This document shows, piece after piece, positions 8,844 to 17,311 of a DNA stretch of 26,346 bases. The notes beneath the pieces were generated by a model, which was given only the letters and a program-made list of their open reading frames with translations, was not told the DNA's origin and made no database searches. This DNA comes from an uncultured Eubacteriales bacterium (GTDB taxonomy: Bacteria > Bacillota > Clostridia > Monoglobales > Monoglobaceae): contig URAN01000038.1 of the NCBI GenBank assembly GCA_900545865.1, positions 1-26,346 on the forward strand, read 5' to 3'. A program made the translations under genes and the position numbers. Each line of letters begins with the position of its first letter. The stretch's first letter is position 1.

Positions 8844-9764
8844 TTATCGCCGGCCGGTTCTGTACTCGGACGGAGAGACCCCGTAAAATTTTTTAAATGT
8901 CCGCGAAAAGTATTGAGCTGAATTAAAATTCAGCTTTTGAGAAAGCTCGTCAATTGTTATGTTGTCAAAGCTTTCGAGCAAATCCGCCGCAAGGTGCATC
9001 CTGGATTGAATGTACTTTTGCTTAAATGACATACCGAAAAGCCGTTCGACAATCCTGTTGAGATGCCGAACGGATATGCAAAGGTTTTTGGCGGCAATCT
9101 CGGGCGACATTGCATCATGATAACCTCGAAACACGCTGTCGAGATATGATATTCGTTTTGAATCGAGATTTTCGCTGCCGCTTGTCACGGATAATGATTG
9201 AGGCAGGGAGCAAATATTTTTCGCCGTCAATATGAATGTATTCAAAATATCAAGCCAAAATTCCGATGTATTCATTGTTCCGCCGCCCGAAATCATATTT
9301 TGACGGATGTTTTCGAGAACCGTTGCGGCGCTGTTTTCGTCAGTGCCGAAAAAATCTTTATTCTCGGTTATTATATCGAGAATATTGTCAAGGTCGCTAT
9401 AAAAGCCGTTTTGGGTGTTCGCACTTTTATGAAGAGGAGAAAGTTCAGCCATAAGACATAATTCACAATTCGGATTTTCGCTGTCCGAAAATTGCGAATG
9501 AAATATGTGCGGTCCGGTTATATAAAAATTTCCGGGGTGAATATCGTGACGAATGTCGCCTATTATAACCGTTCCGAATCCGCCGCTGCAAAAATGAAAT
9601 TCAAAATTCGGATGCTCGTGCCTGCCTATGACGTGCTTTCCTGACGGGATATATGATATTCTCTCTATGCGAATAAGGTATCGTCCGGTTGTAAGCTCGA
9701 GCATGGGGTATATATCCCAGTCAGCCGGATATACAAGTTCATCAAAATTATTGCCGAATTTCAT
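8844..9764 (-). CDS. AraC-family transcriptional regulator (cupin + HTH), divergent from GH38
   Basis: 306 aa. N-terminal cupin-like sensor (HVIGRHEHPNFEFHFCSGGFGTVIIGDIRHDIHPGNFYITGPHIFHS, about 43-90) and C-terminal double helix-turn-helix of the AraC type (about 205-304, ending FNSAQYFSRTFKKFYGVSPSEYR). The family usually binds a sugar or related ligand through the cupin and activates adjacent catabolic genes. It is transcribed away from the GH38 alpha-mannosidase across a 178-bp gap, which makes that gene the likely target. Its ribosome site is CAGGGTGA, 5 nt before the ATG. A palindrome overlaps its own promoter, which suggests autoregulation. Confidence 0.9.
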   Translation of the reverse strand: MKFGNNFDELVYPADWDIYPMLELTTGRYLIRIERISYIPSGKHVIGRHEHPNFEFHFCSGGFGTVIIGDIRHDIHPGNFYITGPHIFHSQFSDSENPNCELCLMAELSPLHKSANTQNGFYSDLDNILDIITENKDFFGTDENSAATVLENIRQNMISGGGTMNTSEFWLDILNTFILTAKNICSLPQSLSVTSGSENLDSKRISYLDSVFRGYHDAMSPEIAAKNLCISVRHLNRIVERLFGMSFKQKYIQSRMHLAADLLESFDNITIDELSQKLNFNSAQYFSRTFKKFYGVSPSEYRTGRR

Positions 9765-9791
9765 TCATATCACCCTGATTTATTTTTATAC

Positions 9792-9812
9792 AAACATTTT
9801 AACAAAATGTTT
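9792..9812. promoter_or_regulatory. Candidate operator palindrome in the AraC/GH38 intergenic region
   Basis: Perfect inverted repeat AAACATTTT-AAC-AAAATGTTT (9-bp arms, 3-bp centre). It overlaps the -10 box of the minus-strand AraC promoter and lies about 70 bp upstream of the GH38 -35 box. That position fits repression of the regulator and possibly activation of the enzyme gene. Function is inferred from position only. Confidence 0.5.
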
Positions 9813-9824
9813 GGGTTAAGTCAA
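9796..9824 (-). promoter_or_regulatory. Promoter of the AraC gene
   Basis: On the minus strand: TTGACT (9824-9819), 17-bp spacer, TAAAAT (9801-9796). The 9-bp palindrome at 9792-9812 covers the -10 box and part of the spacer. Confidence 0.6.
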
Positions 9825-9881
9825 TAGCTGACGAGGATAAAAAAGCGGACACGGTTTGAAAAAATTCGTCCCGTTTGTGTA

Positions 9882-9910
9882 TTTACTTAAGAACCCGATA
9901 CGTGTATAAT
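9882..9910 (+). promoter_or_regulatory. Promoter of the GH38 gene
   Basis: TATAAT (9905-9910) with a weak TTTACT -35 box (9882-9887) at 17-bp spacing. A weak -35 with a good -10 is typical of activator-dependent promoters. The ribosome site AAGGAAGAAG precedes the ATG at 9943. Confidence 0.6.
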
Positions 9911-9942
9911 ATATTCAATAACAAAAAAGGAAGAAGATTTTT

Positions 9943-12321
9943 ATGCGAAAGATACATCTTATATGCAACGCCCACCTTGACCCTGTATGGTTGTGGCAGA
10001 GAACTGAGGGCATCGGCGAGGCTTTGTCAACATTTAAAATTGCGGCTGATTTTTGTGAGAAATATGACGGATTTGTATTCAATCATAACGAATCGGTTTT
10101 GTACGAATGGATAAAAGATAATGACGAGACACTGTTCAAAAGAATACAAAATCTCGTTCGTGACGGAAAGTGGCGAATAATGGGCGGATGGTACTTACAG
10201 CCCGATGTTCTTATGCCGTGCGGAGAATCGGTCATACGCCAAATAAATGTCGGGAATGATTTCTTTACCCGATATTTCGGAAAGATTCCAAAAACGGCAA
10301 TCGGTTTTGACGCGTTTGGGCATTCAAGGGGTCTTGTTCAGATACTTAAAAAATGCGGATATGACAATTATGCGTATCTCCGTCCGCGCGAGAGAAAATG
10401 TGGGGTGTTTGTCTGGCAAGGTTTTGACAACAGTGAAATAAATACCCTTAAATTATATGAATGGTATAACACCCCGAAAGGTGAAGCACTCGAACGCGTT
10501 ATCGGTTATAACCGCGACTTTCCGACGCGTCGTCTGAACGCTCTGACGTGGGGAATAGGCAATCACGGCGGCGGACCGAGTGAAAAGGATTTGAACGATA
10601 TTAACGATTTCGCGGAAAGGTGCAGTGATACCGAGATAATACATTCGGACTTTGATTCATATTTTGATGAGCTTGACAAATCCGAATTAAAAACCGTTGA
10701 CACATCACTCGTGCATTGTATGGTCGGATGTTATACGTCAATGGCAAGAGTAAAGCAAGGTCACAGAAGGCTGGAAAATATGCTTTCGTTATGTGAAGAA
10801 ATGCTTTGGCAAAGTGGAATAAAATATGACGAAAGGGACTTGAACGAGGCGGAGAAAGCCTTGCTTTTCTGTGAATTTCACGACATACTGCCGGGGACGG
10901 CGATTAAAAAAGTTGAAAACGATGCCTTAAACCTTATCGGGTTCGGAAAGGAAATTCTCGACAGGCTCATTACAAGGTCATTCTTTGCGCTGTGCCGCGG
11001 TCAGAAAAAGGCAAAAACGGATGAAATTCCCGTTATGATATACAATCCGCATCCGTATCCGCTTGAAGCGGATTTCGAGGTTGAATTTCAGCTTGCGGAG
11101 CAAAATGACCCGAACAACGGCGTTATTGATGTCAAGGTCAGAAACACGGATAATGAATATGTGCCGTGCCAGATAGAACAAGAGGACAGTGCACACGGTA
11201 TGGATTGGCGTAAAAAAGTGGTGTTTCATACCGTTGCTGCACCGATGAGCATTACTCGGTTTGACTGTGAGCTTGAATTGAACAAAAATTTTATGAAGAA
11301 GATTCCGCATACTGAAAGCGGAGGAAGCATAATACTTAAAAATAAACGGCTTGAAATAAAACTCGATAAGTACAGCGGCACAATAAACGAATATTTATAT
11401 AACGGCAAAGAAGTTATAAAATCAATAAAAATAAAAGCCTTTCGTGATAACGCCGATCCGTGGGGAATGGAGGTTGACAGCTTTGACGAATGTATAGGTG
11501 AGTTTAAACCGACCGAACCACCGAGAGTTATTGAGAACGGAGATGTGCGTACAAAGATTCAATCCGTGCTGAAATATAATAATTCAAGCGCGGTTATGAC
11601 ATATACTTTTTCAAAATATTCGGATTATCTCGATATTAATATAAGAGTGCTGTCGAATGATGAAAATGTTATGTACAAGCTGTGCGTGGAAACAAATCTT
11701 GACCGTTCGGCAAAAGCGTATTGTCAGACTATGTTCGGCACAGAGGAAACCCGAAAGAGCGGATTGGAGAGCGTATTTCAAAAATGGTGCGGCTTAAAAG
11801 ATGATACTGTCGGCGTAAGCGTTTTGAACTCCGGAACGTATGGGGGCAGCTTTGCCGACAGCGAAATAAGGTTGTCTCTTTTGCGCACACCTGTTTATTC
11901 GGCTCATCCCGTTGACGGGGTTGAACTTGCGCCCGATGACAGAGAATATAATCATATAGATATTGGCGAAAGATACTTTGATTTTAGATTATGTATCAAC
12001 GAAGAGTTTGTCGATGCCTCTGCGGAAATATTCAATCGGCCGCCGCTTGTTCTTGCGTATTTTCCATCAATCGGCGGCAAGATCGAGTATGACCCTGTGC
12101 GCATAGATAACAGACACGTTATCATGTCGGCACTTAAAAAGTTTAATGGCGGCACATTGATTCGTCTGTACAATTCATCGGACAAGCCGCAAAAATGCAG
12201 CGTCATTATAGGCAAGACGGAGTTTGCAGTATCGCTTTCTCCGTTCGAGGTGAAAACATTTATCGTATCGGACGGAAAGATAACCGAAACGGATATGCTC
12301 GGGCGCACTTTGTGCGACTGA
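9943..12321 (+). CDS. GH38 alpha-mannosidase, cytoplasmic
   Basis: 792 aa without a signal peptide, so it probably acts inside the cell on imported alpha-mannosides or on mannose-containing oligosaccharides. Family GH38 residues are visible: zinc ligands His11 and Asp13 in NAHLDPVWLW, the catalytic nucleophile Asp123 (also a zinc ligand) in GFDAFGHSRG, and His208 in GNHGGGPS. The central alpha-helical region (about 250-340, EFHDILPGTAI) and the long C-terminal beta-sandwich region complete the usual bacterial GH38 architecture and length. It is a single-gene unit facing away from the AraC regulator and closed by a bidirectional terminator. The exact linkage specificity, including mannosylglycerate-type substrates, cannot be decided here. 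Confidence 0.92.
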   Translation: MRKIHLICNAHLDPVWLWQRTEGIGEALSTFKIAADFCEKYDGFVFNHNESVLYEWIKDNDETLFKRIQNLVRDGKWRIMGGWYLQPDVLMPCGESVIRQINVGNDFFTRYFGKIPKTAIGFDAFGHSRGLVQILKKCGYDNYAYLRPRERKCGVFVWQGFDNSEINTLKLYEWYNTPKGEALERVIGYNRDFPTRRLNALTWGIGNHGGGPSEKDLNDINDFAERCSDTEIIHSDFDSYFDELDKSELKTVDTSLVHCMVGCYTSMARVKQGHRRLENMLSLCEEMLWQSGIKYDERDLNEAEKALLFCEFHDILPGTAIKKVENDALNLIGFGKEILDRLITRSFFALCRGQKKAKTDEIPVMIYNPHPYPLEADFEVEFQLAEQNDPNNGVIDVKVRNTDNEYVPCQIEQEDSAHGMDWRKKVVFHTVAAPMSITRFDCELELNKNFMKKIPHTESGGSIILKNKRLEIKLDKYSGTINEYLYNGKEVIKSIKIKAFRDNADPWGMEVDSFDECIGEFKPTEPPRVIENGDVRTKIQSVLKYNNSSAVMTYTFSKYSDYLDINIRVLSNDENVMYKLCVETNLDRSAKAYCQTMFGTEETRKSGLESVFQKWCGLKDDTVGVSVLNSGTYGGSFADSEIRLSLLRTPVYSAHPVDGVELAPDDREYNHIDIGERYFDFRLCINEEFVDASAEIFNRPPLVLAYFPSIGGKIEYDPVRIDNRHVIMSALKKFNGGTLIRLYNSSDKPQKCSVIIGKTEFAVSLSPFEVKTFIVSDGKITETDMLGRTLCD

Positions 12322-12337
12322 GTATGTTTGCATCAAG

Positions 12338-12371
12338 AAAGAGCGGCAGTTTTAATATACAGCCGCTCTTT
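12338..12371. terminator. Bidirectional terminator between GH38 and the Gfo/Idh/MocA operon
   Basis: A 10-bp perfect stem (12338-12347 with 12362-12371; AAAGAGCGGC arms) is followed by TTAAAA on the plus strand; on the minus strand it is followed by CTTGATGC. Best for the plus-strand gene, usable by both convergent units. Confidence 0.75.
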
Positions 12372-12382
12372 TTAAAACCAAT

Positions 12383-13453
12383 TTATTTTATGTATTCTTC
12401 TCTGCCGCTTTCGGCTGATTTATAGAACAATTCGAGTATCGCCGCAACGTTCTTTGTTTCCGCCTCGGTGACAATCGGTTCAGCCTCACCTTTGAGAACT
12501 TTTCTCAGGTTATCCGCAAGGTACATATGACCGAAAAAAGGCGTATCATACGGGCATTTCTCAACTTTGAGCGTATCTTGCTTGTCCTCGCCCGAATAGA
12601 TTATACCCGACGGCAGGTCAACGCCTGCCTTTCGGCTGACAAGCCTGATGTCCGATGCCTCAGGCATATTTGTTGCCCACGCAACCTTAAAGTTTACTCT
12701 CGCGCCGTTTTCAAAATTCAGCATACCGCATGAAAAGTCCTCGACATCCATCTCGTTCGGGTCAAACTTTCTTTGGTTATGCACCTCACCCGTGAGCGCA
12801 CCGCTTTGGGTCAAAGAGCCAATCTCTGTTTTGTGATTTTGCATCGTTACGCCGTGAACCGAGCTTATTTTTGGGTTGCCCATAAGCCATACAAGCGCAT
12901 CAAGCATATGTACGCCTATATCAACAAACGCACCGCCGCAGCTTATCTTTTTAATATGAAACGTTCCCCAAGTCGGGATTCCGCGTCTGCGCACACGCGC
13001 AAGTTCGCCGTAATATATCTTGTCCATATTTCCGTCATCGATAAACTTTTTCGCCGCAAGACGGTCGGGCGTGAATCTCATACTCTGACACGCCATAAGC
13101 AGCTTTCCGTTCCGTTTTGCCGCCGCGAACATTTCGTCAGCGTCCGCCGCCGTGAAAGCGAGCGGCTTTTCACATAAAACGTTTGCACCCGCATTCAACG
13201 CCATAAGCGTATATTCTTTGTGAAAACAGTTCGGAACGCATACCGATACCACATCGGGCTTTTCTTTTTCAAGCATCTCGGACGCATCGGTATAGAATCT
13301 GTCTATTCCGTGGCGCTTTGCCGTGTCCTGTGCCGCCGCAGGGTTTATGTCCGATACGGCAACAATCTCAAAATCGTCCGAAAACTGTCTGTAAGCCGGG
13401 ATGTGCGCCGAATTTGCAATCATTCCGCAGCTTATAATACAAACCTTAAACAA
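12383..13453 (-). CDS. Gfo/Idh/MocA-family NAD(P)-dependent dehydrogenase
   Basis: 356 aa. N-terminal Rossmann fold (FKVCIISCGMIANSAHIPAY), the family EKP motif intact at Glu95-Lys96-Pro97, and the C-terminal catalytic domain with GGAFVDIGVHMLDAL (Asp178, His182). These enzymes oxidise or reduce hydroxyls of sugars, inositols or sugar derivatives; the substrate is unknown. It starts with TTG at 13453, supported by GGCGGTG seven nt upstream. It is the last gene of a minus-strand operon, 26 bp after the isomerase-like gene. The pairing of a dehydrogenase with a TIM-barrel isomerase/epimerase is frequent in sugar or polyol catabolic operons. Confidence 0.9.
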   Translation of the reverse strand: MFKVCIISCGMIANSAHIPAYRQFSDDFEIVAVSDINPAAAQDTAKRHGIDRFYTDASEMLEKEKPDVVSVCVPNCFHKEYTLMALNAGANVLCEKPLAFTAADADEMFAAAKRNGKLLMACQSMRFTPDRLAAKKFIDDGNMDKIYYGELARVRRRGIPTWGTFHIKKISCGGAFVDIGVHMLDALVWLMGNPKISSVHGVTMQNHKTEIGSLTQSGALTGEVHNQRKFDPNEMDVEDFSCGMLNFENGARVNFKVAWATNMPEASDIRLVSRKAGVDLPSGIIYSGEDKQDTLKVEKCPYDTPFFGHMYLADNLRKVLKGEAEPIVTEAETKNVAAILELFYKSAESGREEYIK

Positions 13454-13479
13454 TTATATGCACCGCCTTTCTCCCAATG

Positions 13480-14241
13480 TTATAAATTCAAAAATCCTAA
13501 AGTTTCGCTGTCGGGTTTTGTTGCACGATATTCAAGTCCGATATAGCCGTTGTACGAAAGCTTTTCTATTTCGTCAATAATTTTCACATAATCGACCTTG
13601 CCCGTTCCGGGTTCGTGCCGACCCGGCGCATCCGCAACGTGAAAGTGTCCGATAATATCGATATTATTGCGGATGTCATCTATCGAAAAGTCCCCCATCA
13701 TATTCTGATGATAAATGTCATAAAGCATCTTTATGTTCGGGCTGTTTACCTTTCGCAAAAGCTCAAAGGTGGGTTTTGCATAAGGCATCGAATACCCCGC
13801 TCGGTCAATATTGTTGAGCGGCTCGATTATGAGCGTTACGTTTTCCCTCTCAACAATCGGTTTTGCCGCATTCAGGCACTTTAAAACATTATTTTCGTTA
13901 TATTCGGCGTTTTCGCCGATTAAGACAATCATCGCCGACGCATTGAGCTTTTTATAAACAGGTATGCTTTCGTTCAGAGCCTTTACAAACTCATCCGCTC
14001 TGCCGCTGTTCAAAATACCCCTTGACAAATCATAAGACAAAGCCTCATCTGTGCTATCGATATTAAAAATCGACAGACCCATTTTGTTTTCATCAAGCAA
14101 GGCCTTTACGCGGTCAATGTCTTTGTTTGTCCACTTCCAAAACTCAATTGTGTCTATTCCGCAACTTTTTACCGCAGAAATCCTGTCATAAAAATCTGTT
14201 TGCGAAAACATCATATCTATACAACAGCTGATTTTCTTCAT
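13480..14241 (-). CDS. Hydroxypyruvate-isomerase-like / sugar-phosphate isomerase-epimerase TIM barrel
   Basis: 253 aa from the ATG at 14241, chosen because an AGGAGG site lies 7-8 nt upstream; a longer in-frame start at 14277 would overlap the preceding gene and translate the ribosome site. It belongs to the AP-endonuclease-2-like/xylose-isomerase-like fold. The metal site is readable as Glu140 (LIIEPLN), Asp175 (LYDIYHQN), His201 (GHFHVADAPGRHEPGTG) and Glu237 (IGLEYRA). The phrase HVADAPGRHEPGTG is characteristic of hydroxypyruvate isomerase (Hyi)-like proteins, but many relatives act on other ketoses, so the substrate is left open. It lies between two Gfo/Idh/MocA genes with gaps of 23 and 26 bp. 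Confidence 0.9.
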   Translation of the reverse strand: MKKISCCIDMMFSQTDFYDRISAVKSCGIDTIEFWKWTNKDIDRVKALLDENKMGLSIFNIDSTDEALSYDLSRGILNSGRADEFVKALNESIPVYKKLNASAMIVLIGENAEYNENNVLKCLNAAKPIVERENVTLIIEPLNNIDRAGYSMPYAKPTFELLRKVNSPNIKMLYDIYHQNMMGDFSIDDIRNNIDIIGHFHVADAPGRHEPGTGKVDYVKIIDEIEKLSYNGYIGLEYRATKPDSETLGFLNL

Positions 14242-14264
14242 GCCGACTCCTCCTAAATTAAGTA

Positions 14265-15557
14265 TTAATGATGACAAGCCACCTCATAATACTTGCTCAT
14301 ATCCTCATAGTTATCTTTAACTTCGTATGTAATATCCTCCCAATCCGACGGAGCGGCACCGAAATCGGGAATATCCATAAGCATTCCGTCTTTCAAAGCC
14401 GATTCGTGAGCGATGAGACCGGGTATCATATACCTTGCGCTGTCCCATGCGTTGTTCGGCGGAAGCTTGCCTGTCATTACCGCGCGGACAAAATCGTCAA
14501 CCAAGAACGGATGCGAATTATAGTGCGAGAATTTCGGTGTGTTGCGCATAGTCTTGGGAAGTCTTGACCTGTCTTGAATCGGTGCAAATCCCTCGATATA
14601 CTTAATCGAAATCGGGTCGCGGTGAATGTCCATTGTTCCGTTCTTTAAATCCTCGTTATATTCAATGGTGTTTACGAGGTGCCCTACATCCTCAATGTAT
14701 GGCTCTTTTCCGCTTGCAACACCGATTTGGTATGTATGCTTTGTTACCGAACATTCATATGCCGCTTTTTCGCCGTACATACAGGTAATATATGATGACG
14801 GCTTATTAATTCCGACACGGCGGAATTCGTTTATTCTTGCCACGCCGCCGCCGGACATCTGGAACATAGCGGTTTCGTTGCTGAACGGGTTTTGCCAGTT
14901 ATTCTTATCCTCGCCGTATATATTGTCCTCGTGATTGTCGCGATAACCCATACACGATACTTTAAGAGCGTGTTCGTTTATTGCCGAGAACAGCATTGAG
15001 ATTGAGTGCGTCGGATAGAACATCGGCGGAATGCCCGCAACTCTGCGCCAGTTCGGACCGCCCGAGTGCTTAAAGTCATTATACATCTCACAAATATCGT
15101 GATAATACTGTGACTCGCCGTATACAAACTTACCCATTTCGCCGCTCTTATACTTTTCACGGCAGAACATAGCACAAGGATAATAATAACAGGTCTCGCC
15201 CATCATATAGATTTGTCTTGTGTCTTTAACAATGTTAATTATCTCTTGTATTTCTTCGATTGTACAGCCTATCGGAACGGCGCTGTAAACATTCTTGCCC
15301 TGTTTCAAGGCTTTTACAACCATCGGGCCGTGCAAGTGCCTTTGGGTGAATATTCCGATACAGTCAACATCGGGTGCGTTATCGAGCAAATCTTCAAAAG
15401 AGTTAAAACCTCTCTTTAAATGATGCTTTTCCATAGAAATCTTAACTCTTTCGGGGTCGAGGTCAGCCACAACAACCTCGTCCACATCGGGGTGAAGATT
15501 AAACAGCCTTACAAAGTCATCCGAAAAAAATCCTAAGCCTACTATACCGATTTTCAT
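14265..15557 (-). CDS. Gfo/Idh/MocA-fold protein lacking the EKP lysine; possible GH109-like NAD-dependent glycosidase
   Basis: 430 aa from the ATG at 15557, which has GGAG 9 nt upstream; the in-frame ATG at 15566 touches that site. The Rossmann motif is clear (KIGIVGLGFFSDD). Where the dehydrogenases carry Glu-Lys-Pro, this protein has Ala93-Val94-Pro95 (NVYSAVPIG), so the usual catalytic lysine is absent. Further on it has GGPNWRR and YPTH (181-184). A Tyr-x-x-His motif and loss of the lysine are features I associate with GH109 glycosidases, which use bound NAD to cleave glycosides by oxidation-elimination; this assignment is inference. It is the first gene of the operon. It lies divergent from an AraC regulator, with a good TATAAT but no convincing -35 box. 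Confidence 0.82.
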   Translation of the reverse strand: MKIGIVGLGFFSDDFVRLFNLHPDVDEVVVADLDPERVKISMEKHHLKRGFNSFEDLLDNAPDVDCIGIFTQRHLHGPMVVKALKQGKNVYSAVPIGCTIEEIQEIINIVKDTRQIYMMGETCYYYPCAMFCREKYKSGEMGKFVYGESQYYHDICEMYNDFKHSGGPNWRRVAGIPPMFYPTHSISMLFSAINEHALKVSCMGYRDNHEDNIYGEDKNNWQNPFSNETAMFQMSGGGVARINEFRRVGINKPSSYITCMYGEKAAYECSVTKHTYQIGVASGKEPYIEDVGHLVNTIEYNEDLKNGTMDIHRDPISIKYIEGFAPIQDRSRLPKTMRNTPKFSHYNSHPFLVDDFVRAVMTGKLPPNNAWDSARYMIPGLIAHESALKDGMLMDIPDFGAAPSDWEDITYEVKDNYEDMSKYYEVACHH

Positions 15558-15620
15558 ACATATCATCTCCGTATGTTTAAATTATACCTTGATTATATAA
15601 CATTTCTTTTAAAATTTCTA

Positions 15621-15649
15621 TTGCCAAAATACGCTTTTTATTGTATAAT
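15621..15649 (+). promoter_or_regulatory. Promoter of the second AraC gene
   Basis: TTGCCA (15621-15626), 17-bp spacer, TATAAT (15644-15649). The GGAG ribosome site lies just before the ATG at 15715. On the other strand two TATAAT-like boxes (near 15582-15600) could serve the divergent operon; no good -35 box accompanies them. Confidence 0.65.
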
Positions 15650-15714
15650 ATGAGCAACAAGCCAAGACGGTAAAAGTTTATTTCAAGCCGATACTCGGCG
15701 GAACGGAGATAAAT

Positions 15715-16569
15715 ATGGATAATAACGCTAAATCGAGTCTGAATGATTTTTATATTGAGTTTTCCGACAGCAATCGCCTTGACGGACATTGTTTCGGTGC
15801 TTTTTCGGGCTGTGTAAAAACCCCCGATGAATATGTATGTACAAAGGATGACAAGCCTTTTTCAAGATTTTTTTATGTAGAAAACGGAACAATTATATTT
15901 GACAAAGGAACGAGAAAAGAGGTTGTTGCGCACGCCGGGAATATAGTCTATCTTCCCAATAACATAACATATAAATCACAATGGCCTGCGGGAGCGGAGG
16001 GAAAGTATATGTCGGTCAACTTTCAGCTTGATGAATTGTATATAAAGCTTCCGAACAGGATATGTATTGCGGCAACCGACAAAAACGATTATTATAAGAA
16101 TATGTTCGAGCATATATGCGAACAGTGGCTTAGGGGTGCGTTCGGGTATAAGTTAGAGGTTTTATCCGAGATATACCGTCTTTTATACAGCCTTATGAAC
16201 GAAAGCCTGCACCGCCGCACCAAAGCGGAACACCATACCATTTATAAAGGAATCCTGTATCTTGAAAATAATTATATGTCAGATATATCCGTCAAAGAGT
16301 TATCCGATATGTGCAATGTAAGCGAAAGCAGTTTCAGGCGGCTTTTTAAGAAATATAAAAAAATGTCGCCTATTACATATAAGAATTATTTGAGGATAAT
16401 AAAAGCTGCCGACCTGTTAAAAAGCGGCGAATACAGCGTTAAAGAGGCTGCCTATGCAGTCAGCCTCCCCGATATATGCTATTTTTATAAACTGTTTGTA
16501 CGATTTATGCACGACACGCCGAAAAGCTTTGTGCCTGTCGGCGGCGCACCCGATACGCCGTCGGTTTGA
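15715..16569 (+). CDS. AraC-family transcriptional regulator, divergent from the Gfo/Idh/MocA operon
   Basis: 284 aa. N-terminal cupin-like half (GTIIFDKGTRKEVVAHAGNIVYLPNNITYKS, about 60-95) and C-terminal AraC-type helix-turn-helix pair (about 180-277: ISVKELSDMCNVSESSFRRLFKKYKKMSPITYKNYLRI, then the second helix-turn-helix ending DICYFYKLFVRFMHDTPKSF). It is transcribed away from the three-gene sugar operon across about 155 bp and is the obvious candidate to activate it. Its 3' end faces the XRE regulator with only 23 bp between stops and no clear terminator in that gap. Confidence 0.88.
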   Translation: MDNNAKSSLNDFYIEFSDSNRLDGHCFGAFSGCVKTPDEYVCTKDDKPFSRFFYVENGTIIFDKGTRKEVVAHAGNIVYLPNNITYKSQWPAGAEGKYMSVNFQLDELYIKLPNRICIAATDKNDYYKNMFEHICEQWLRGAFGYKLEVLSEIYRLLYSLMNESLHRRTKAEHHTIYKGILYLENNYMSDISVKELSDMCNVSESSFRRLFKKYKKMSPITYKNYLRIIKAADLLKSGEYSVKEAAYAVSLPDICYFYKLFVRFMHDTPKSFVPVGGAPDTPSV

Positions 16570-16592
16570 CGATTGAAAACAGAGTTGATGAT

Positions 16593-17033
16593 TTAGTTTT
16601 TCCAGTGTTTAAGGTTCGGAACGACCGCCTCCATATGCGCGCGAACCTGTTCGGCGGGCCAACTGTCGCTTGCCATATGCTCTGTGCAAAAGTCAATCAG
16701 CTGTTCCACGCTCTTATATTTAAACTCACCGTCGGTATAACACCACTTACAATAATCTTCGTTGAATTCTCCGTCCGCTTCCTTGCTTATTGTCGAATCG
16801 TCAAGAGGCATGCCGCAGCACTGACAGATAAGCTGTCGCGGCGAACCGAGCAGAGTGTTGATAGACACGCCGTAAAATTTTGATAATACCTTTAAAGTGT
16901 CCGTGTTCGGTACGGTATCGCCGTTTTCCCAACGCGACACAGCCTGTCGGGTAACATAAACCTTTTCGGCGAGTTCCTCTTGGGTCAACCCTTTTTGCGT
17001 CCTCAATTCGAGTAATATATCTTTTGGTTCCAT
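16593..17033 (-). CDS. XRE-family regulator with C-terminal zinc ribbon
   Basis: 146 aa. N-terminal HTH_3 domain (5-62, QKGLTQEELAEKVYVTRQAVSRWENG) and a C-terminal zinc-ribbon module. The cysteine pairs are Cys70-x-x-Cys73 (CQCCGMPL) and Cys95-x-x-Cys98 (YCKWCYTDGEF), matching the Zn_ribbon_2 type often fused to such HTH proteins. The function of the ribbon is not known to me. The ATG has GAGGTGA upstream. A perfect 7-bp-arm palindrome touches its -35 box, which suggests autoregulation. No other gene is visibly co-transcribed, so its target outside itself is unknown. Confidence 0.88.
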   Translation of the reverse strand: MEPKDILLELRTQKGLTQEELAEKVYVTRQAVSRWENGDTVPNTDTLKVLSKFYGVSINTLLGSPRQLICQCCGMPLDDSTISKEADGEFNEDYCKWCYTDGEFKYKSVEQLIDFCTEHMASDSWPAEQVRAHMEAVVPNLKHWKN

Positions 17034-17056
17034 AATAAATTTTCACCTCGGGTAAC

Positions 17057-17085
17057 ATTATATCACACATAATTCATTTGCGCAA
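17057..17085 (-). promoter_or_regulatory. Promoter of the XRE regulator
   Basis: On the minus strand: TTGCGC (17085-17080), 17-bp spacer, TATAAT (17062-17057). The palindrome 17085-17101 abuts the -35 box. Confidence 0.65.
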
Positions 17086-17101
17086 GCAACACGCTGTTGC
17101 T
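17085..17101. promoter_or_regulatory. Candidate operator of the XRE regulator
   Basis: Perfect palindrome AGCAACA-CGC-TGTTGCT (7-bp arms, 3-bp centre) immediately upstream of the -35 box. Its right arm is also the first part of the target-site duplication of the neighbouring MITE-like element. Confidence 0.55.
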
Positions 17102-17104
17102 GTG
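17095..17104 (+). repeat. Left target-site duplication of the MITE-like element
   Basis: TGTTGCTGTG, repeated exactly at 17312-17321 just outside the right terminal inverted repeat. Confidence 0.75.
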
Positions 17105-17311
17105 CACGGTTTTTGAATGAGTGAACAAATTATGAACAAAACATATATTTGTAGGGGCGGCCCCGTGTGGCCGCCCGTAATATGTTCATCGAAATATATG
17201 AGTATCCATATAAATTTATGACATTTGCTCGTATGCTCGGGCGCCCACACGGGGGCGCCCCTACGGGTTTATGTCGAAATTCACAAAAAATTAACTCATT
17301 CAAAAACCGTG
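17105..17311. mobile_element. 207-bp non-coding MITE-like inverted-repeat element
   Basis: The ends are perfect 18-bp terminal inverted repeats (17105-17122 CACGGTTTTTGAATGAGT; 17294-17311 its reverse complement), flanked by exact 10-bp direct repeats. Inside are two 27-bp GC-rich arms in inverted orientation (17151-17177 and 17238-17264), each able to fold on its own into an 8-bp hairpin. The arms differ at only two positions, which pair with each other within each hairpin. There is no plausible coding frame and no transposase, so movement would need a transposase supplied elsewhere. It is inserted upstream of the XRE promoter. Confidence 0.85.

Noticed and set aside
8756..8844. Terminator for the first AraC gene
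   Set aside because: No stem with a T run was found between the AraC stop and the downstream promoter region.
14241..14277. Longer start for the Hyi-like gene
   Set aside because: The extra codons translate the AGGAGG ribosome site (…LGGVG) and overlap the stop of the preceding gene; the ATG at 14241 is better.
17105..17311. CRISPR or tandem repeat array
   Set aside because: The repeated units are inverted, only two copies, and bounded by terminal repeats with a target duplication; no spacer-repeat periodicity and no cas genes.
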